Shown in pieces: positions 38,413 to 49,275 of a stretch of DNA of 64,000 nt. The stretch is from Shewanella profunda (GTDB lineage Bacteria; Pseudomonadota; Gammaproteobacteria; Enterobacterales; Shewanellaceae), in assembly GCF_023283765.1 (NCBI RefSeq), contig NZ_JAKILG010000001.1, positions 157,736-221,735 of the forward strand. Direction: 5' to 3'. Both the position numbers and the translations under genes were made by a program. A model generated the notes under the pieces. That model worked only from the letters and a program-made list of their open reading frames with translations, ran no database searches and was not told where the DNA came from. The stretch's first letter is position 1. The number at the start of each line of letters is the position of its first letter.

Positions 38413-38480
38413 ATTAAGATCCCTCTGTGAGGCTGCAAACATTGAAGCCTCACTTTAGCAGTCAGGAATTTATCTGTCAG

Positions 38481-39470
38481 TTAAAACAATTCATTACCTG
38501 AGAGTTCACCAGCGCAGAGCGCTTTTAGGTTGCTCAAGGTCGTTTTGGCAATAGCGCTTAAGGCTTCTTCGGTAAGGAAGGCTTGGTGCCCAGTGAAAAT
38601 CACATTATGGCAAGCAGATAAACGGCGGAATACATCGTCTTGGATGATTTCATTCGACTTATCTTCAAAGAATAAACCTTTTTCGTTTTCATACACATCC
38701 AGCCCCAATGAACCGATTTGGCCAAGTTTTAAGGCTTCCATTGCATCAAAGGCATTGAGTAAGCCACCGCGGCTAGTGTTAATCACCATCACGCCGGGTT
38801 TCATCTTGGCAAAGCTTTCCTTGTTGAGTAAGTGATGATTATCCGCGGTCAGCGGGCAATGTAAGCTGATGATATCGCTGTTGGCATAAAGGGAATCGAG
38901 ATCCTGATATTCCACATTTAGGGCTAATACTGCTGGGTTGATAAAAGGATCGAAGGCGATCACCTTACAACCAAAACCGAGCAGCACTTTAATGGTCGCC
39001 ACACCGATTTTCCCTGTACCAATCACACCGACTGTTTTGCCGAACATATTAAAGCCAACCAAACCTTCGAGGGAGAAGTTAGCATCACGGGTGCGTTGGT
39101 AAGCCTTATGAATTTTGCGATTCAGGGTTAACATGAGCGCGACAGTGTGTTCGGCCACGGATTCGGGGGAATAGGCGGGCACGTTAACCACTTGCATTCC
39201 CAAGCGTTTAGCGGCGACTAAATCGACATTGTTAAAGCCTGCGCAGCGCATGGCGATAATTTTTGTACCGCCCTTGGCGAGTTCTACTAGCACTTCTTCA
39301 CAGAGTGAGTCGTTCACAAAGGCACAAATGATGTCAAAACCTTCGGCTAGTTTGACCGTTTGCATGCACATGCGATAATCGAAATACTCTATTTGCGCAC
39401 CAAATGCGACATTGGTACGGTTAAAATATTCCATGTCGTACTGTTTTGCGCTAAAAAATCCAATTCTCAT
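38481..39470 (-). CDS. ldhA: NAD-dependent D-lactate dehydrogenase (fermentative)
   Basis: LdhA reduces pyruvate to D-lactate, regenerating NAD under anaerobic conditions. The ATG at 39470 (MRIGFFSAKQYD) gives 329 residues, the same length as E. coli LdhA, with TAGG eight bases upstream. NAD binding is at GVIGTGKIG. The catalytic set of D-2-hydroxyacid dehydrogenases is present: Arg in NTSRGG, Glu in DVYENE and His in TGHQAF. Upstream on the same strand is fccA, another anaerobic enzyme, but a terminator separates them. Confidence 0.95.
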   Translation of the reverse strand: MRIGFFSAKQYDMEYFNRTNVAFGAQIEYFDYRMCMQTVKLAEGFDIICAFVNDSLCEEVLVELAKGGTKIIAMRCAGFNNVDLVAAKRLGMQVVNVPAYSPESVAEHTVALMLTLNRKIHKAYQRTRDANFSLEGLVGFNMFGKTVGVIGTGKIGVATIKVLLGFGCKVIAFDPFINPAVLALNVEYQDLDSLYANSDIISLHCPLTADNHHLLNKESFAKMKPGVMVINTSRGGLLNAFDAMEALKLGQIGSLGLDVYENEKGLFFEDKSNEIIQDDVFRRLSACHNVIFTGHQAFLTEEALSAIAKTTLSNLKALCAGELSGNELF

Positions 39471-39596
39471 TTCAATCACCTATCCAGTTTCCTGATATTG
39501 TTATCTGTTAATGAGTGTAAGTGAGTTAGTACTTTTTGTCCTTAGCCTTAGGGGGTTACCCCGCGAAAAGAGTGACCGTCATCATCAATTTGACAT

Positions 39597-39625
39597 AAAA
39601 AAAAGCGAACCCTGACGGCTCGCTT
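39597..39625 (-). terminator. Terminator downstream of fccA
   Basis: On the minus strand AAGCGAGCC pairs with GGTTCGCTT (one G-T pair) around GTCAG and is followed by eight Ts. It lies about 100 bases past the fccA stop; two weaker hairpins lie in between. Confidence 0.88.
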
Positions 39626-39727
39626 ATTGGTTTATTGAATTCTGCTTGAACGTTCAGCAATGGCTCTCATATCAAAAATCCTGCTATATGAGCCTAGGGT
39701 TAGTCCTTTAACCCTCATTGCTGCATT

Positions 39728-41521
39728 TTACTTTTTATCTTTAGCGTATTTAGCGGCAGAGGCACCCGCGATACGGCCGTAAGTTACGATATCGGAGATA
39801 GCGTTACCACCTAAGCGGTTAGCACCGTGAACACCACCAGTGACTTCACCTGCTGCATATAAACCATCGATAGGCTTACCCGTTTTTTCACTCTTCACTT
39901 CGGCCTTAGTATCAATCACGACACCACCCATAGTGTGGTGAACCGCTGGTGCGATTTCGAGAGCGTAGAAAGGTGCAACAACTAATTCACGTGGTAAATC
40001 AGGACGTTCAAATTGAGCATCTTTACCTGATTTTACGAAGCCGTTGTATGCAGTGATGGTTTTAGCCAATTCAGCTGCTGGGATATCTAACTGCTTAGCC
40101 AGATCTTCAACAGTTTTGCCTTCTTTCACAATTTTCAGGTGCACATAACCTTCGATTGCTTTTAAGCTCTTACGGATTGAATCATCAAATACCAGATAAG
40201 CACTTTCACCTTTTTGTTGCAGAATCGCCGCAGATGCTTTGTCGCGGGTGGTGATTTCGTTCATAAAGCGGTTACCTTCACGGTTAACCACGATAGCACC
40301 GTTACCACGTACAGCTTCGGTGATCATCACGCCGCCTGCTGGGGAGTAGGTTGGGTGAGCTTGGATAAATTCTAGGTCACGGACCGCTGCACCAGCTTGC
40401 TGAGCAACGTCTAAGCCGTCACCTGTAGCGCCTGGGTGGTTAGTTGCTTTAAAGCCTTTTAACTTAGGATCGTACTTAGCTACTCGGTCATTGTTTTTAG
40501 CAAAACCACCGGCAGCGATAACGACAGCATCGGCATTGATCACGTAGTAACCCGTGTATTCACCTTTCACTAATACGCCGGTAATTTTACCGCTCTTATC
40601 TTCAAGAATACGTACTACACGACTGTTTAAGCGAATATCAGTACCGCGTTTAACTGCATTATCCCAAAGGACTTGTGCTACATGGGCACCCACACCAGCG
40701 CCGCCTGTTGGACGGTGGCTACGGTTAACACTTGCGCCACCCATACGGCCAACGTCTGTCATATCGGCACCCATAGAGGTTAACCAATCGATAGAGTCTG
40801 ATGAGTTGTTGGCTAAGGTTTTGACCAATTCAGGATCGTTAATATTACGGCCACCTTTCATGGTGTCGTCGATCATGATTTGTTTCTTGTCTTCGATACC
40901 TAACTTAGCCTGTGGCTTAGTTTCAGCAGCGTTCATACCGCCCGCAGCAAGTTTAGTGTTACCGCCTGGGACAGGTTCTTTTTCAAGTAGGATGACGTTT
41001 GCGCCAGCATCACGGGCGGAAACGGCTGCGGCAAGACCTGCACCACCTGAACCGATAATTACGACATCAGTAGTTTCTTTTGCGCCAGCGGCAATGGCTT
41101 TATCTTGGGCCGCTTTGTCAGCATCAACAGGTACAAACTTACGTTCCCACTTACCACCGTATGGCATATCGAAGCCAAAGCTATGGCAAGCATCACAATA
41201 AGTAACTGATTTTTCATGGCCTTTATGGCAGCTTGTACAAGCGATTTCACCAATTAAGTGAGATTTATGGGGGGATACTTTGTCTTTAGGTGCGGCGGCG
41301 GCTAATTCTTTTAAATCACCGTGGCAGCTAACACACTGGGCATTTTCATGGGTAAGGTTGTCGTTGGTGACGCCACCTTTTTCTGAAACGTGGCAGCTAT
41401 CGCAGCTACCCATTTCACCGTGAAAATCGGCTAGCACTTCTGGCGCAGCATAGGCAGTACCTGCCATTGCGCCAGAGATCAGCATGGCTAGTGCTGTTTT
41501 TTGAATCTTTCTTGTGAACAT
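39728..41521 (-). CDS. fccA: Periplasmic tetraheme flavocytochrome c3 fumarate reductase
   Basis: FccA reduces fumarate to succinate in the periplasm, taking electrons from CymA during anaerobic respiration, and is a Shewanella hallmark. The ATG at 41521 gives 597 residues with a signal peptide ending AYA. Four heme c motifs follow: CDSCH (40-44), CVSCH (63-67), CTSCH (95-99) and CDACH (109-113). The flavin domain begins at [16 protein letters not shown] and has the active-site region [14 protein letters not shown] lies upstream of the ATG; an in-frame ATG at 41542 is less likely. Confidence 0.97.
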   Translation of the reverse strand: MFTRKIQKTALAMLISGAMAGTAYAAPEVLADFHGEMGSCDSCHVSEKGGVTNDNLTHENAQCVSCHGDLKELAAAAPKDKVSPHKSHLIGEIACTSCHKGHEKSVTYCDACHSFGFDMPYGGKWERKFVPVDADKAAQDKAIAAGAKETTDVVIIGSGGAGLAAAVSARDAGANVILLEKEPVPGGNTKLAAGGMNAAETKPQAKLGIEDKKQIMIDDTMKGGRNINDPELVKTLANNSSDSIDWLTSMGADMTDVGRMGGASVNRSHRPTGGAGVGAHVAQVLWDNAVKRGTDIRLNSRVVRILEDKSGKITGVLVKGEYTGYYVINADAVVIAAGGFAKNNDRVAKYDPKLKGFKATNHPGATGDGLDVAQQAGAAVRDLEFIQAHPTYSPAGGVMITEAVRGNGAIVVNREGNRFMNEITTRDKASAAILQQKGESAYLVFDDSIRKSLKAIEGYVHLKIVKEGKTVEDLAKQLDIPAAELAKTITAYNGFVKSGKDAQFERPDLPRELVVAPFYALEIAPAVHHTMGGVVIDTKAEVKSEKTGKPIDGLYAAGEVTGGVHGANRLGGNAISDIVTYGRIAGASAAKYAKDKK

Positions 41522-42025
41522 GATAGTTCCTCCGCCGTACATTCATCTACTTAATAAGGGTTATTCATCGTGGCGTGATATTGATATTTTTCATAGCTCA
41601 CGCACTTTAGAGCATTCTCCACTAACAAAGTTAGCACTATCTAAAGAGGTATATGTGTATTTGCGTCACATAATGATTGTTATATCGAAAATAACATATC
41701 TAAATTGTGCAATATGGCGAAAAATAGAAGTCAAACCGAGAGGAATCACTTATTAGAAATAGTAAAACTTGCTGTAGATAGCATATTTACACAGGTTAGA
41801 TTGTGGTCAGTTTAATTAAACTTTTAGTTTTGTTTGCTTGGCGTGTTTAATTTGTACTTTATTGTATTTATTGTGTATTTTTATGTGAAATCTCTCTAGT
41901 GTAAATACGTAAATATTTACCGGATTAAGTATTATATAATAAGTGACATTCCGCCAGTTTTTGAGTGAAAAATTTATTATTATTTTACTTATATGTTACC
42001 TGTGTGATTTTTAAAGGTTAAATCT
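41522..42025. promoter_or_regulatory. Divergent region upstream of fccA
   Basis: These 504 AT-rich bases must carry the fccA promoter and that of the divergent membrane-protein operon. At 41653-41671 an inverted repeat ATGTG/CACAT with a 9-base centre resembles a CRP site but is one base too long for the consensus. No TTGAT/ATCAA FNR-type site was seen. There is no credible ORF. Confidence 0.4.
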
Positions 42026-42436
42026 ATGCATAAAGATCATGTGTCAGAAAAACGTTTTTGGGTACAGCGACTGAGTAAAACGAGCTTAAGAGCTTTGCAT
42101 ATACTCGGGGTAGTCGGTGCGGGTGGCGGAATATTACTCGGTGTCGAAAAGTCCCTGTGGTTGAACTACTGGTATATCGCGATGTCGACAGGGAGCATAT
42201 TAATGTGTTGGGAAATTGTGCGGGATTGGCGCTGGCTTATTCAGCTCAAGGGGGCGTTAACAGTAGTAAAAATAGGTCTACTCTGCTTGTTTGTACCGCT
42301 GGCGAGCTATAAACCTGAGCTGCTTATACTGGTGTTGTTTTTATCTGTTATAGTCTCCCATGGTCCTGCTGGACTTCGGCATTACTCTATTGTGCACCGT
42401 CGACAAATTGAAACTAAAAAAGAGATTAAAGGCTAA
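42026..42436 (+). CDS. Four-helix membrane protein, unknown
   Basis: The 136 residues contain four hydrophobic segments (around 25-40, 48-62, 80-95 and 98-112) and basic ends. The Arg/His-rich C-terminal stretch (GLRHYSIVHRR) could sit at the membrane surface. I do not recognise the family. The ATG has AAAGG nearby. The stop overlaps the start of the following methyltransferase by one base (TAATG), so translation is coupled. Confidence 0.7.
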   Translation: MHKDHVSEKRFWVQRLSKTSLRALHILGVVGAGGGILLGVEKSLWLNYWYIAMSTGSILMCWEIVRDWRWLIQLKGALTVVKIGLLCLFVPLASYKPELLILVLFLSVIVSHGPAGLRHYSIVHRRQIETKKEIKG

Positions 42437-42966
42437 TGCTTCAAAATGATTGCACACTTTTAAAGCCTTCGGCATTAATAACCCAATTCCCTTGGCCATC
42501 TTTAGTGGGCTTGAAAGTGCTTGATTTAGCCTGTGGTTCTGGCCGTAATGGCCTGTGGTTCTTAGCGCAAGGCGCCGACGTTACTTTTATCGATAGGGAG
42601 CTGTCTGCTTTACATATTGAACATTCGAATGCTCATAAACTTCAATGGGATTTAGAGGCCAATTCGGCCCCCCTTTTGCCTGTAGAAGCATTTGATATTG
42701 TGCTGGTGTTCAATTATTTGCATCGTCCATTGCTGACGCAGATAACGGCGAGTGTTAAATCCAAGGGGTTCATTGTCTATGAAACCTTTACATGGCGCCA
42801 AGCTGAAATAGGACGACCACGCAACCCTGATTTTTTATTGACTGAAAATGAACTCAAATCAGCATTTGCTAACTGGCAACCTTTGCATTACTTTGAAGGG
42901 CAATTGAGTGAACCTCACTTGGAACATGTGAGTTTTAAAGCGCAGCTGATTGCCCAAAAGTGGTAG
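42436..42966 (+). CDS. SAM-dependent methyltransferase, class I
   Basis: The 176 residues have the class I methyltransferase pattern: motif I VLDLACGSGRNG (about 28-39), acidic end of strand 2 in FIDRE, and motif IV VLVFNYLHR. The C-terminal half is short, as in TehB-like small-molecule methyltransferases. The ETFTWRQ segment is often seen in that group, but the substrate is unknown. It is translationally coupled to the upstream membrane protein. Confidence 0.82.
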   Translation: MLQNDCTLLKPSALITQFPWPSLVGLKVLDLACGSGRNGLWFLAQGADVTFIDRELSALHIEHSNAHKLQWDLEANSAPLLPVEAFDIVLVFNYLHRPLLTQITASVKSKGFIVYETFTWRQAEIGRPRNPDFLLTENELKSAFANWQPLHYFEGQLSEPHLEHVSFKAQLIAQKW

Positions 42967-43020
42967 TACGGCTACCCATCCGATCTTAAGTCTATTCATG
43001 CAGAAAATAGAGGCCACAGG

Positions 43021-43311
43021 ATGTTTCCCTATCCAGAGCAATATCGCATTGCCACTCCGCCCATAACGACAGCCATTATGGTGGCTTGGGCGCTGTTCAG
43101 TCATAGTGTGTTGGCGGATGCCAGTCCCGTGGCTTTATATCCATTACTTGCACTATTTCCGCTTATTATTGCGCTACATCTGTACTTGATTTGGTTGGCA
43201 AAAGGCATGGGGCGACTCGATCAGTTTTTCTATGCTTTAGTGCATATACCATTGGCGTTTGTGGTGTGGACTTTTACCATTATGCATGTCAATGGCAATG
43301 CGTTTTCCTAG
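43021..43311 (+). CDS. Small membrane protein, unknown
   Basis: This 96-residue protein has an N-terminal hydrophobic segment (MVAWALFSHSVLA, possibly a signal anchor), a second at about 41-60 (YPLLALFPLIIALHLYLIWL) and a third near the C-terminus. Ribosome-site sequence ACAGG precedes the ATG. It lies 54 bases after the methyltransferase and 61 bases before the IS-broken gene, in the same direction, so all four may have formed one operon. No family is recognised. Confidence 0.65.
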   Translation: MFPYPEQYRIATPPITTAIMVAWALFSHSVLADASPVALYPLLALFPLIIALHLYLIWLAKGMGRLDQFFYALVHIPLAFVVWTFTIMHVNGNAFS

Positions 43312-43348
43312 TTTATTTCCCCCTATTTGGCCTAACTTATTTACTTAA

Positions 43349-44177
<829 letters not shown>

Positions 44178-44287
44178 TGGAGATCCCTACTGGGCTGTGC
44201 ACTCAATGCAGTGCACAGCGGTTCGGTTTTTATTACTGGATTAACTCAGCGGTTTAGGCTAAAAGCCTCACACTCAAAAACCGTAGG

Positions 44288-46030
44288 CTAAAAAATGGGG
44301 AAAACATCGTCCGAGGTAATCGCTGGAGGCGGTATTTCCTGATTTAAAAACTCGCCATGATGGTAGCTATTAATCACTTGTATCCAGCCATCATCCCTGA
44401 ACTCGTATTGTTTACCATGAAACCTGCTTTGCTCGTCATAATTAGCTATTTCAAGCACATAGTCTTCAGTATTACGCAGTTCCCAATGGCCGACTTGTTT
44501 ACCTTGGTCGAAGCGTCCGTACCAATAACGTCTCTCAGGATTTGGCCTTGGGTTGAAACCGAACTCACCATGGGTGTACACCCAGTCGCCATCCTGCTGC
44601 CCATTGCGGTATTCGCCCTTTTCATACAATTGGCCGTTAGTGGCGTAACGTTGCACTAATCCTTCGGGGTTGCCATGGTTAAAGCTTATTAATTCAAGCA
44701 ATTGCCCTGAACTTGTCTCATTACGGAACTCGCCATGGAGTTCGCCTTGGGCATCATAGCTAAAGGTGAGGGTGGCATCTTCTTGTTGTTTCTTCCAGGC
44801 ACCAACGGGCTTGTCGTTGGCATATTGGCCTTGTTCGGCCAGCCACTGTTCCCCTGTTTCATGCTTAATTTTCAGCATTTCGTAGGGGCCTTCGCGCTTG
44901 CCCTCTTTAAAATACTCGCGGGTAATAACTTTTACGCTTTGAGTGCGGTTCAGGGTTTGCAGATATAACCCGGTCAATTTGTTATCGATATGCTCGCTGC
45001 GGCTAATTAACTCACCTTGTGCAAATGTTTCGTTGAGGACCCATTTTTTAAGCTTGTCCTCCTCAGTATTTACGATCAATTGACCTTCACTAAAGCGTTG
45101 ATGTTTACGGTAAACCCAACTGTTGTTTTGGTGTTTTTCTTCGGTTGAACTGAGCATTTCGCCCTTTTCATCATACTGAACCGATAAGGTCACATTCCAT
45201 GGTGCCTCTATAATTTCCTTTTGTGCTATCTGGCCATTTTCATAGTAATCCAACTGTTCCCCGACTTTATAGTCATTGTGGTAGCGGTAGTGGCGCTTTA
45301 CCTTGCCATCGTCGAAATATTCGAAGTAATCCCCGTGTTTCTTACCTTTAACATAAGCTTGGGTCGAGATAATTTTACCAAACGCCCAGTTTGTTTCGTT
45401 GCCATGTGTGAGCCCGTCCACCATAGGGATTTCGAGGTGTAAGTTGCCATTGTCATAGTACTGGGTAACACAGGTGCCGCTATTACAGACCTTGCCCCTA
45501 AGCTTTCCCTCGCTATCAAAGAGCTCGCTTATGCCGACCTCTTTACCATCTTTATAGATGGTTTTGTAACGGATCTTCCCACCTTCCCAGTAACCCGTTT
45601 CAAGGCCTTGTTTCACACCATTTTCATAGTGTGATTCAACATACAATTGGCCCGTTGAAATATATTTTTTGAGCAAACCATGAAGTTGGCCTTGCTCGTT
45701 GCGAAAGCCTTGTTCATAGGGCTTGCCATCCTCAAAGTAACATTGATAAGCACCGCGGAATTGTTCACTGGTGAGTGTTTTACCGATATTGTTATCGGCG
45801 AGGGAACTGGCGCAGAAAAGCATATCGTTGTCTTTGTAATAAATCTCGGCCTTATAATTTCCGTCGATAACTTCAGTCGATTGCTTTAAATAGTAGCGAG
45901 CCAACTTTTTATTTTTGACGATCTTCCAATGTTCATCGAGTAGCACGTTTTCTGCATTGGCATTGGTGCTGATAGTGATACTGACAAGTACCAGTGCTCC
46001 AAGGAACCGTTTTACTGTAAATAGACGCAT
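44288..46030 (-). CDS. Exported YwqK/MORN-repeat protein
   Basis: After a signal peptide (LGALVLVSITISTNANA) the 580 residues are almost entirely repeats of the form Y-x-N/D-G-x-x-x-G, for example YFEDGKPYEQG, YENGVKQG, YWEGGKI, YDNGNL, YFDDGKVK and YENGQI. This is the MORN_2/YwqK type. In Bacillus YwqK is the antitoxin of a secreted toxin, but many proteobacterial relatives are simply exported proteins of unknown job. It follows a lipoprotein gene by nine bases, so the two form an operon. Confidence 0.8.
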   Translation of the reverse strand: MRLFTVKRFLGALVLVSITISTNANAENVLLDEHWKIVKNKKLARYYLKQSTEVIDGNYKAEIYYKDNDMLFCASSLADNNIGKTLTSEQFRGAYQCYFEDGKPYEQGFRNEQGQLHGLLKKYISTGQLYVESHYENGVKQGLETGYWEGGKIRYKTIYKDGKEVGISELFDSEGKLRGKVCNSGTCVTQYYDNGNLHLEIPMVDGLTHGNETNWAFGKIISTQAYVKGKKHGDYFEYFDDGKVKRHYRYHNDYKVGEQLDYYENGQIAQKEIIEAPWNVTLSVQYDEKGEMLSSTEEKHQNNSWVYRKHQRFSEGQLIVNTEEDKLKKWVLNETFAQGELISRSEHIDNKLTGLYLQTLNRTQSVKVITREYFKEGKREGPYEMLKIKHETGEQWLAEQGQYANDKPVGAWKKQQEDATLTFSYDAQGELHGEFRNETSSGQLLELISFNHGNPEGLVQRYATNGQLYEKGEYRNGQQDGDWVYTHGEFGFNPRPNPERRYWYGRFDQGKQVGHWELRNTEDYVLEIANYDEQSRFHGKQYEFRDDGWIQVINSYHHGEFLNQEIPPPAITSDDVFPIF

Positions 46031-46039
46031 AACCGCTCC

Positions 46040-48313
46040 TTATGGCAAAGGTTTAAAGGTGAATTCATAGGGGATGTCGACGGGATTTTGAGAGAGAGTC
46101 ATATAACTCACCTTCGCGGCAGGGCCCGCTACACTCAAATCGCGGCCATCGACCAGCGCCTCTTTAATCCGCAGTTCGGGGGTTTCGGGCAGTCGAATCG
46201 TTAGGGATTTGCCTTGGGCATCCTCGACTTTAAAGTAGTTCTTAAGATCTTTACTCGGCTCATTGTCATAACCGGTTTTTGTTAGCCAAGCTTGTAAATC
46301 GATTAACCAAGGACGTGGACTAGCGGCCTGATCTAAGGGTTGCCAACTGATATCACCTTGGCAATGGATTTTACCTTGGATGTGTTTATCGTAGAAAAAC
46401 TGCCGCTCGCGGTCGGGCGTCATCAGGGTATAGGCTGGTCCGTTTGGGGCATTGGGCTCAAACAGCCAAGTGACGGCGTGTTTCCCTTCATTAAAACCTT
46501 GTTCTATTTCAGGTTTACAGGCACTCGCTAATGCGGCTGACATAGGAATATACAGATTATGGCCATTGTCAGTCTCAGGTTTTATCCCTTGGATCGCACT
46601 GATTTCAGCTTTTGATGACTCAAGATCCTGATAGAGGAAGCTATCAAGGCTTGAATTGCCAAACTCGCTTAGGGGATTCGCCAGATTTTGGTTGTAGTCG
46701 GTAAAGGTCACAAAGCGGATGTTCTTGGTTTGGGTTAACTCCGACTGTGGCTGGCTCTCCACGATTACAACGGTTTTAGGGATCTCATCTAACTTAAGTA
46801 GCAGGGCGCGGGTGCTAAGGTGATGAGGCTCATCGACACCGATTAATTCCCCCAGCAGTTCCTTATCCGTCACCGTTAACCATTTGGGATAATCACTATC
46901 GCGACGGGCTTCGGCCATCTTCCCTTTAAATTGCTGAAAAGGAAGGTTAATGTTTTTAGTCTTACTCTGCTTTGTTACGACTTTAAATAGCTTTGCCTCG
47001 GCGTCGAGCACCTGAATTGTGAGGCTCGCATCGCCAAAGACGTAAGGATTCGCGACCAGTTCATCCCACGACTTTTCGACTATCTTATTGCTTTCAGGGA
47101 TAAGGGTCAGCTTGGCGGTGATATGGTCTATCTGCTTGAGTTTATTGGCGGTGTTGTCCCAGCCTGTGGCGATAAGATCCACCGAAGATTCAATCGAGCG
47201 GTTGAAATTCATCGCCAAACCTCTGCTGTGCTGCCAGAAGTGAATGTCTATCGGATTTCCGCTGGCATCAAAGGCGGCTAAGTCTTCATAATGCACATTG
47301 GCAACCACATATCGCGGGCTCATATTATGGACAAAGCGCAATTGCAGCACTTCTGGTGTATTAGTGCCCCATGGGCCAATATTATCAAGAATGCCTTGCT
47401 GATCAGGTAATAAGGATTTTATAAAGTCCTTATCATGGGCTTTATATTCCCGCGGCACATCGCTAATGGGGTATAGCTCTTTTTGCAGATCATCTATATC
47501 ACGCTCGGCATCGTAGCGAGCGTCGGCATGCCAAAGCATGTTCATGATATAAGGGCTATCTTTGGGCGCCATGGCGATGCGGCGAGTGAGAGTACTGCCT
47601 TGGTGCGCTTCCTGTTGAAAAAACGCCATGCTCTCTAACCAACCAGTTTTGCGGTTAAGCTCGAACTTGCCATAGGCCTTAAAGTTGTCTTTCTCTCCTT
47701 GTACTACCGCAAATAACTTATCTTCGGTCACTTGCTCAACCGTCCAAGTTAAGCGCGCGTCCATGGGGGCGCTAATGCTATAGCCAACCCTAGGCTCTAG
47801 CACTACGGGCAAGGTTGGAGCCTGTTCAAACAGTGATTTAAGATTAATCCAGTGCTCAAATAACTCGATGATCTCTTTTTGATCCACCTTCGCGATGGGG
47901 GTTAGCTGCCGCGCTTCACCCTTGTTGAACTCCACATTAAAGCCGTCTTTAACCAATTGCACGATTTCATTGGACTGGCTTTGGGGGGCGATATTACTCA
48001 CCGGAATAGGCATGCCATAGTCGCTTATTTGCAACAGGTTAGGTTGGAGAAAAAAGCGGGCGTTATGGGTTAACGGCGTCGTTAAGCTGGCCGCTTTACC
48101 TTCTGCATCTTGCAATTGGTAATCCAGCAGCAATCGCGCCTGCATCACTTTGCGGGTTTCAAAGCCATCATCAAGGCTTACGGTGGAAATAATCTGATAT
48201 TCACTTTGAGTGGGGATGCTAGCTGACTTGTTTGAAAGCGAATTATCGCAAGCCGTTAACCCAAGAGTGAGCGTGATTGTGGTACAAATTACCCTGCATA
48301 TCCCTATAGCCAT
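46040..48313 (-). CDS. Large predicted lipoprotein, unknown
   Basis: The N-terminus ICTTITLTLGLTACDN is a lipoprotein signal with lipobox LTAC, then a Ser-rich linker. Asp directly after the Cys is, in E. coli, an inner-membrane retention signal. The remaining ~730 residues look like mixed alpha/beta extracytoplasmic sequence. I recognise no known domain or catalytic motif. It leads a two-gene operon with the YwqK/MORN-repeat protein, suggesting the two interact at the cell envelope. Confidence 0.72.
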   Translation of the reverse strand: MAIGICRVICTTITLTLGLTACDNSLSNKSASIPTQSEYQIISTVSLDDGFETRKVMQARLLLDYQLQDAEGKAASLTTPLTHNARFFLQPNLLQISDYGMPIPVSNIAPQSQSNEIVQLVKDGFNVEFNKGEARQLTPIAKVDQKEIIELFEHWINLKSLFEQAPTLPVVLEPRVGYSISAPMDARLTWTVEQVTEDKLFAVVQGEKDNFKAYGKFELNRKTGWLESMAFFQQEAHQGSTLTRRIAMAPKDSPYIMNMLWHADARYDAERDIDDLQKELYPISDVPREYKAHDKDFIKSLLPDQQGILDNIGPWGTNTPEVLQLRFVHNMSPRYVVANVHYEDLAAFDASGNPIDIHFWQHSRGLAMNFNRSIESSVDLIATGWDNTANKLKQIDHITAKLTLIPESNKIVEKSWDELVANPYVFGDASLTIQVLDAEAKLFKVVTKQSKTKNINLPFQQFKGKMAEARRDSDYPKWLTVTDKELLGELIGVDEPHHLSTRALLLKLDEIPKTVVIVESQPQSELTQTKNIRFVTFTDYNQNLANPLSEFGNSSLDSFLYQDLESSKAEISAIQGIKPETDNGHNLYIPMSAALASACKPEIEQGFNEGKHAVTWLFEPNAPNGPAYTLMTPDRERQFFYDKHIQGKIHCQGDISWQPLDQAASPRPWLIDLQAWLTKTGYDNEPSKDLKNYFKVEDAQGKSLTIRLPETPELRIKEALVDGRDLSVAGPAAKVSYMTLSQNPVDIPYEFTFKPLP

Positions 48314-48531
48314 TAGAACTCCATCTGCAACTTATGTTGTTGAAATGTAAAATTATTAATTTGTGAATTGATGGCATTATACACAAAAATATCTAAGGGG
48401 AATAAAGTAGACGTCAGCCATGAAAAATATCTTAGTACTCTAGGCAAAGTCGAGGAACATCGGATTAGCCGCTTGAATGGGATAGACCAGATTAATGCTG
48501 AACTGGCCTATCCTATAGGGAATTTAGGGCA

Positions 48532-49086
48532 TTAAAACAGCAGTGTTGCTACACCTAATAGGGCGAATAATACAGCGCAGCCTCTATGGATCCAGTGCAT
48601 AGGTAATTTTTCAGCGCTAAAGTGCCCCGCAATAACCACAGGGACGTTGGCGATCAACATGCCTAAGGTTGTACCAGCAACAACCATGGCGAGGGCATCG
48701 TATTTTGCGGCCAATACCACAGTGGCTATCTGAGTTTTATCTCCCATTTCGGCAATGAAGAACAGGATAAATGTTGCCCAAAATGGCCCCATTTTATAGA
48801 AGCGACTTTCTTCTGCATCCACTTTGTCAGGAATTAATACCCAGAGTGCAATGGCAAAGAAGGAGGCGGCAACCAAATAGCGGGCAAGATCGGGGTTCAC
48901 CCAAGTGATGGCCCATTGACCAACCCAAGCTGCGGCAAAATGGTTAAATAGGGTTGATAGCAAAATACCTAAAATAATCGCGGTTTTATTTTTAAATCTT
49001 GCGGCGAGTAATAGTGCAAGCAATTGAGTTTTATCACCAATTTCGGCGATAGCGACCGTAAAGGTTGAGGCAAGTAATGCTTCCAA
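48532..49086 (-). CDS. GDT1/UPF0016-family Mn2+ exporter
   Basis: This family (TMEM165/Gdt1; MneA in Vibrio) exports Mn2+ from the cytoplasm. The 184 residues form six helices in two repeats, each with the metal-binding signature: AEIGDKTQ (about 14-21) and AEMGDKTQ (about 114-121). The start codon is TTG at 49086 with AAGGA six bases upstream; no ATG is available near the first helix. A yybP-ykoY riboswitch precedes it, fitting Mn2+-induced expression. Confidence 0.92.
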   Translation of the reverse strand: MEALLASTFTVAIAEIGDKTQLLALLLAARFKNKTAIILGILLSTLFNHFAAAWVGQWAITWVNPDLARYLVAASFFAIALWVLIPDKVDAEESRFYKMGPFWATFILFFIAEMGDKTQIATVVLAAKYDALAMVVAGTTLGMLIANVPVVIAGHFSAEKLPMHWIHRGCAVLFALLGVATLLF

Positions 49087-49097
49087 GTGTGATCCTT

Positions 49098-49141
49098 TAG
49101 GGGTGGTTTAGACATAAGCACAATAGACCGTCCACCCCTAG
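49098..49141 (-). promoter_or_regulatory. Riboswitch expression-platform hairpin
   Basis: TAGGGGTGG and CCACCCCTA form a 9-bp stem with a 25-base loop, ending just before the AAGGA ribosome site at 49092-49096. It could switch with the aptamer to expose or hide the ribosome site. There is no T-run, so control of translation is more likely than of termination. Confidence 0.5.
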
Positions 49142-49154
49142 GTGCGGTTATCGT

Positions 49155-49275
49155 GCTCAGGTCTTGCTTGGCAAATCAATGACTTGCTGTGAATACCATG
49201 GCCTGTTGCCAAGTATGTTGATATTCACCCTAGATAACGATAGTTCGAAATCCAGTTAGCTACTCCCCCGAAGCG
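49155..49275 (-). promoter_or_regulatory. yybP-ykoY (Mn2+) riboswitch aptamer
   Basis: On the minus strand the leader shows the conserved pieces of this class in the right order: GGGGAGTAGC (plus 49259-49268), then AACATAC in the L3-like region, and GCAAGACC closing the 3' side. CTTGGCAA/TTGCCAAG and GTGAATA/TATTCAC can pair between them. The class binds Mn2+ and is known upstream of UPF0016, MntP, TerC and P-type ATPase genes. It sits directly before a UPF0016/GDT1 gene. Exact ends are approximate. Confidence 0.83.

Noticed and set aside
41653..41671. CRP-like inverted repeat ATGTG/CACAT upstream of fccA
   Set aside because: The centre is nine bases rather than eight, so the half-sites are out of register with the CRP consensus. 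fccA is known to respond to CRP in Shewanella, but this site is not good evidence.
48479..48513. Imperfect hairpin past the Mn2+ exporter gene
   Set aside because: A 10-bp stem with one mismatch and a long loop but no T-run; possibly a terminator, but too weak to list.
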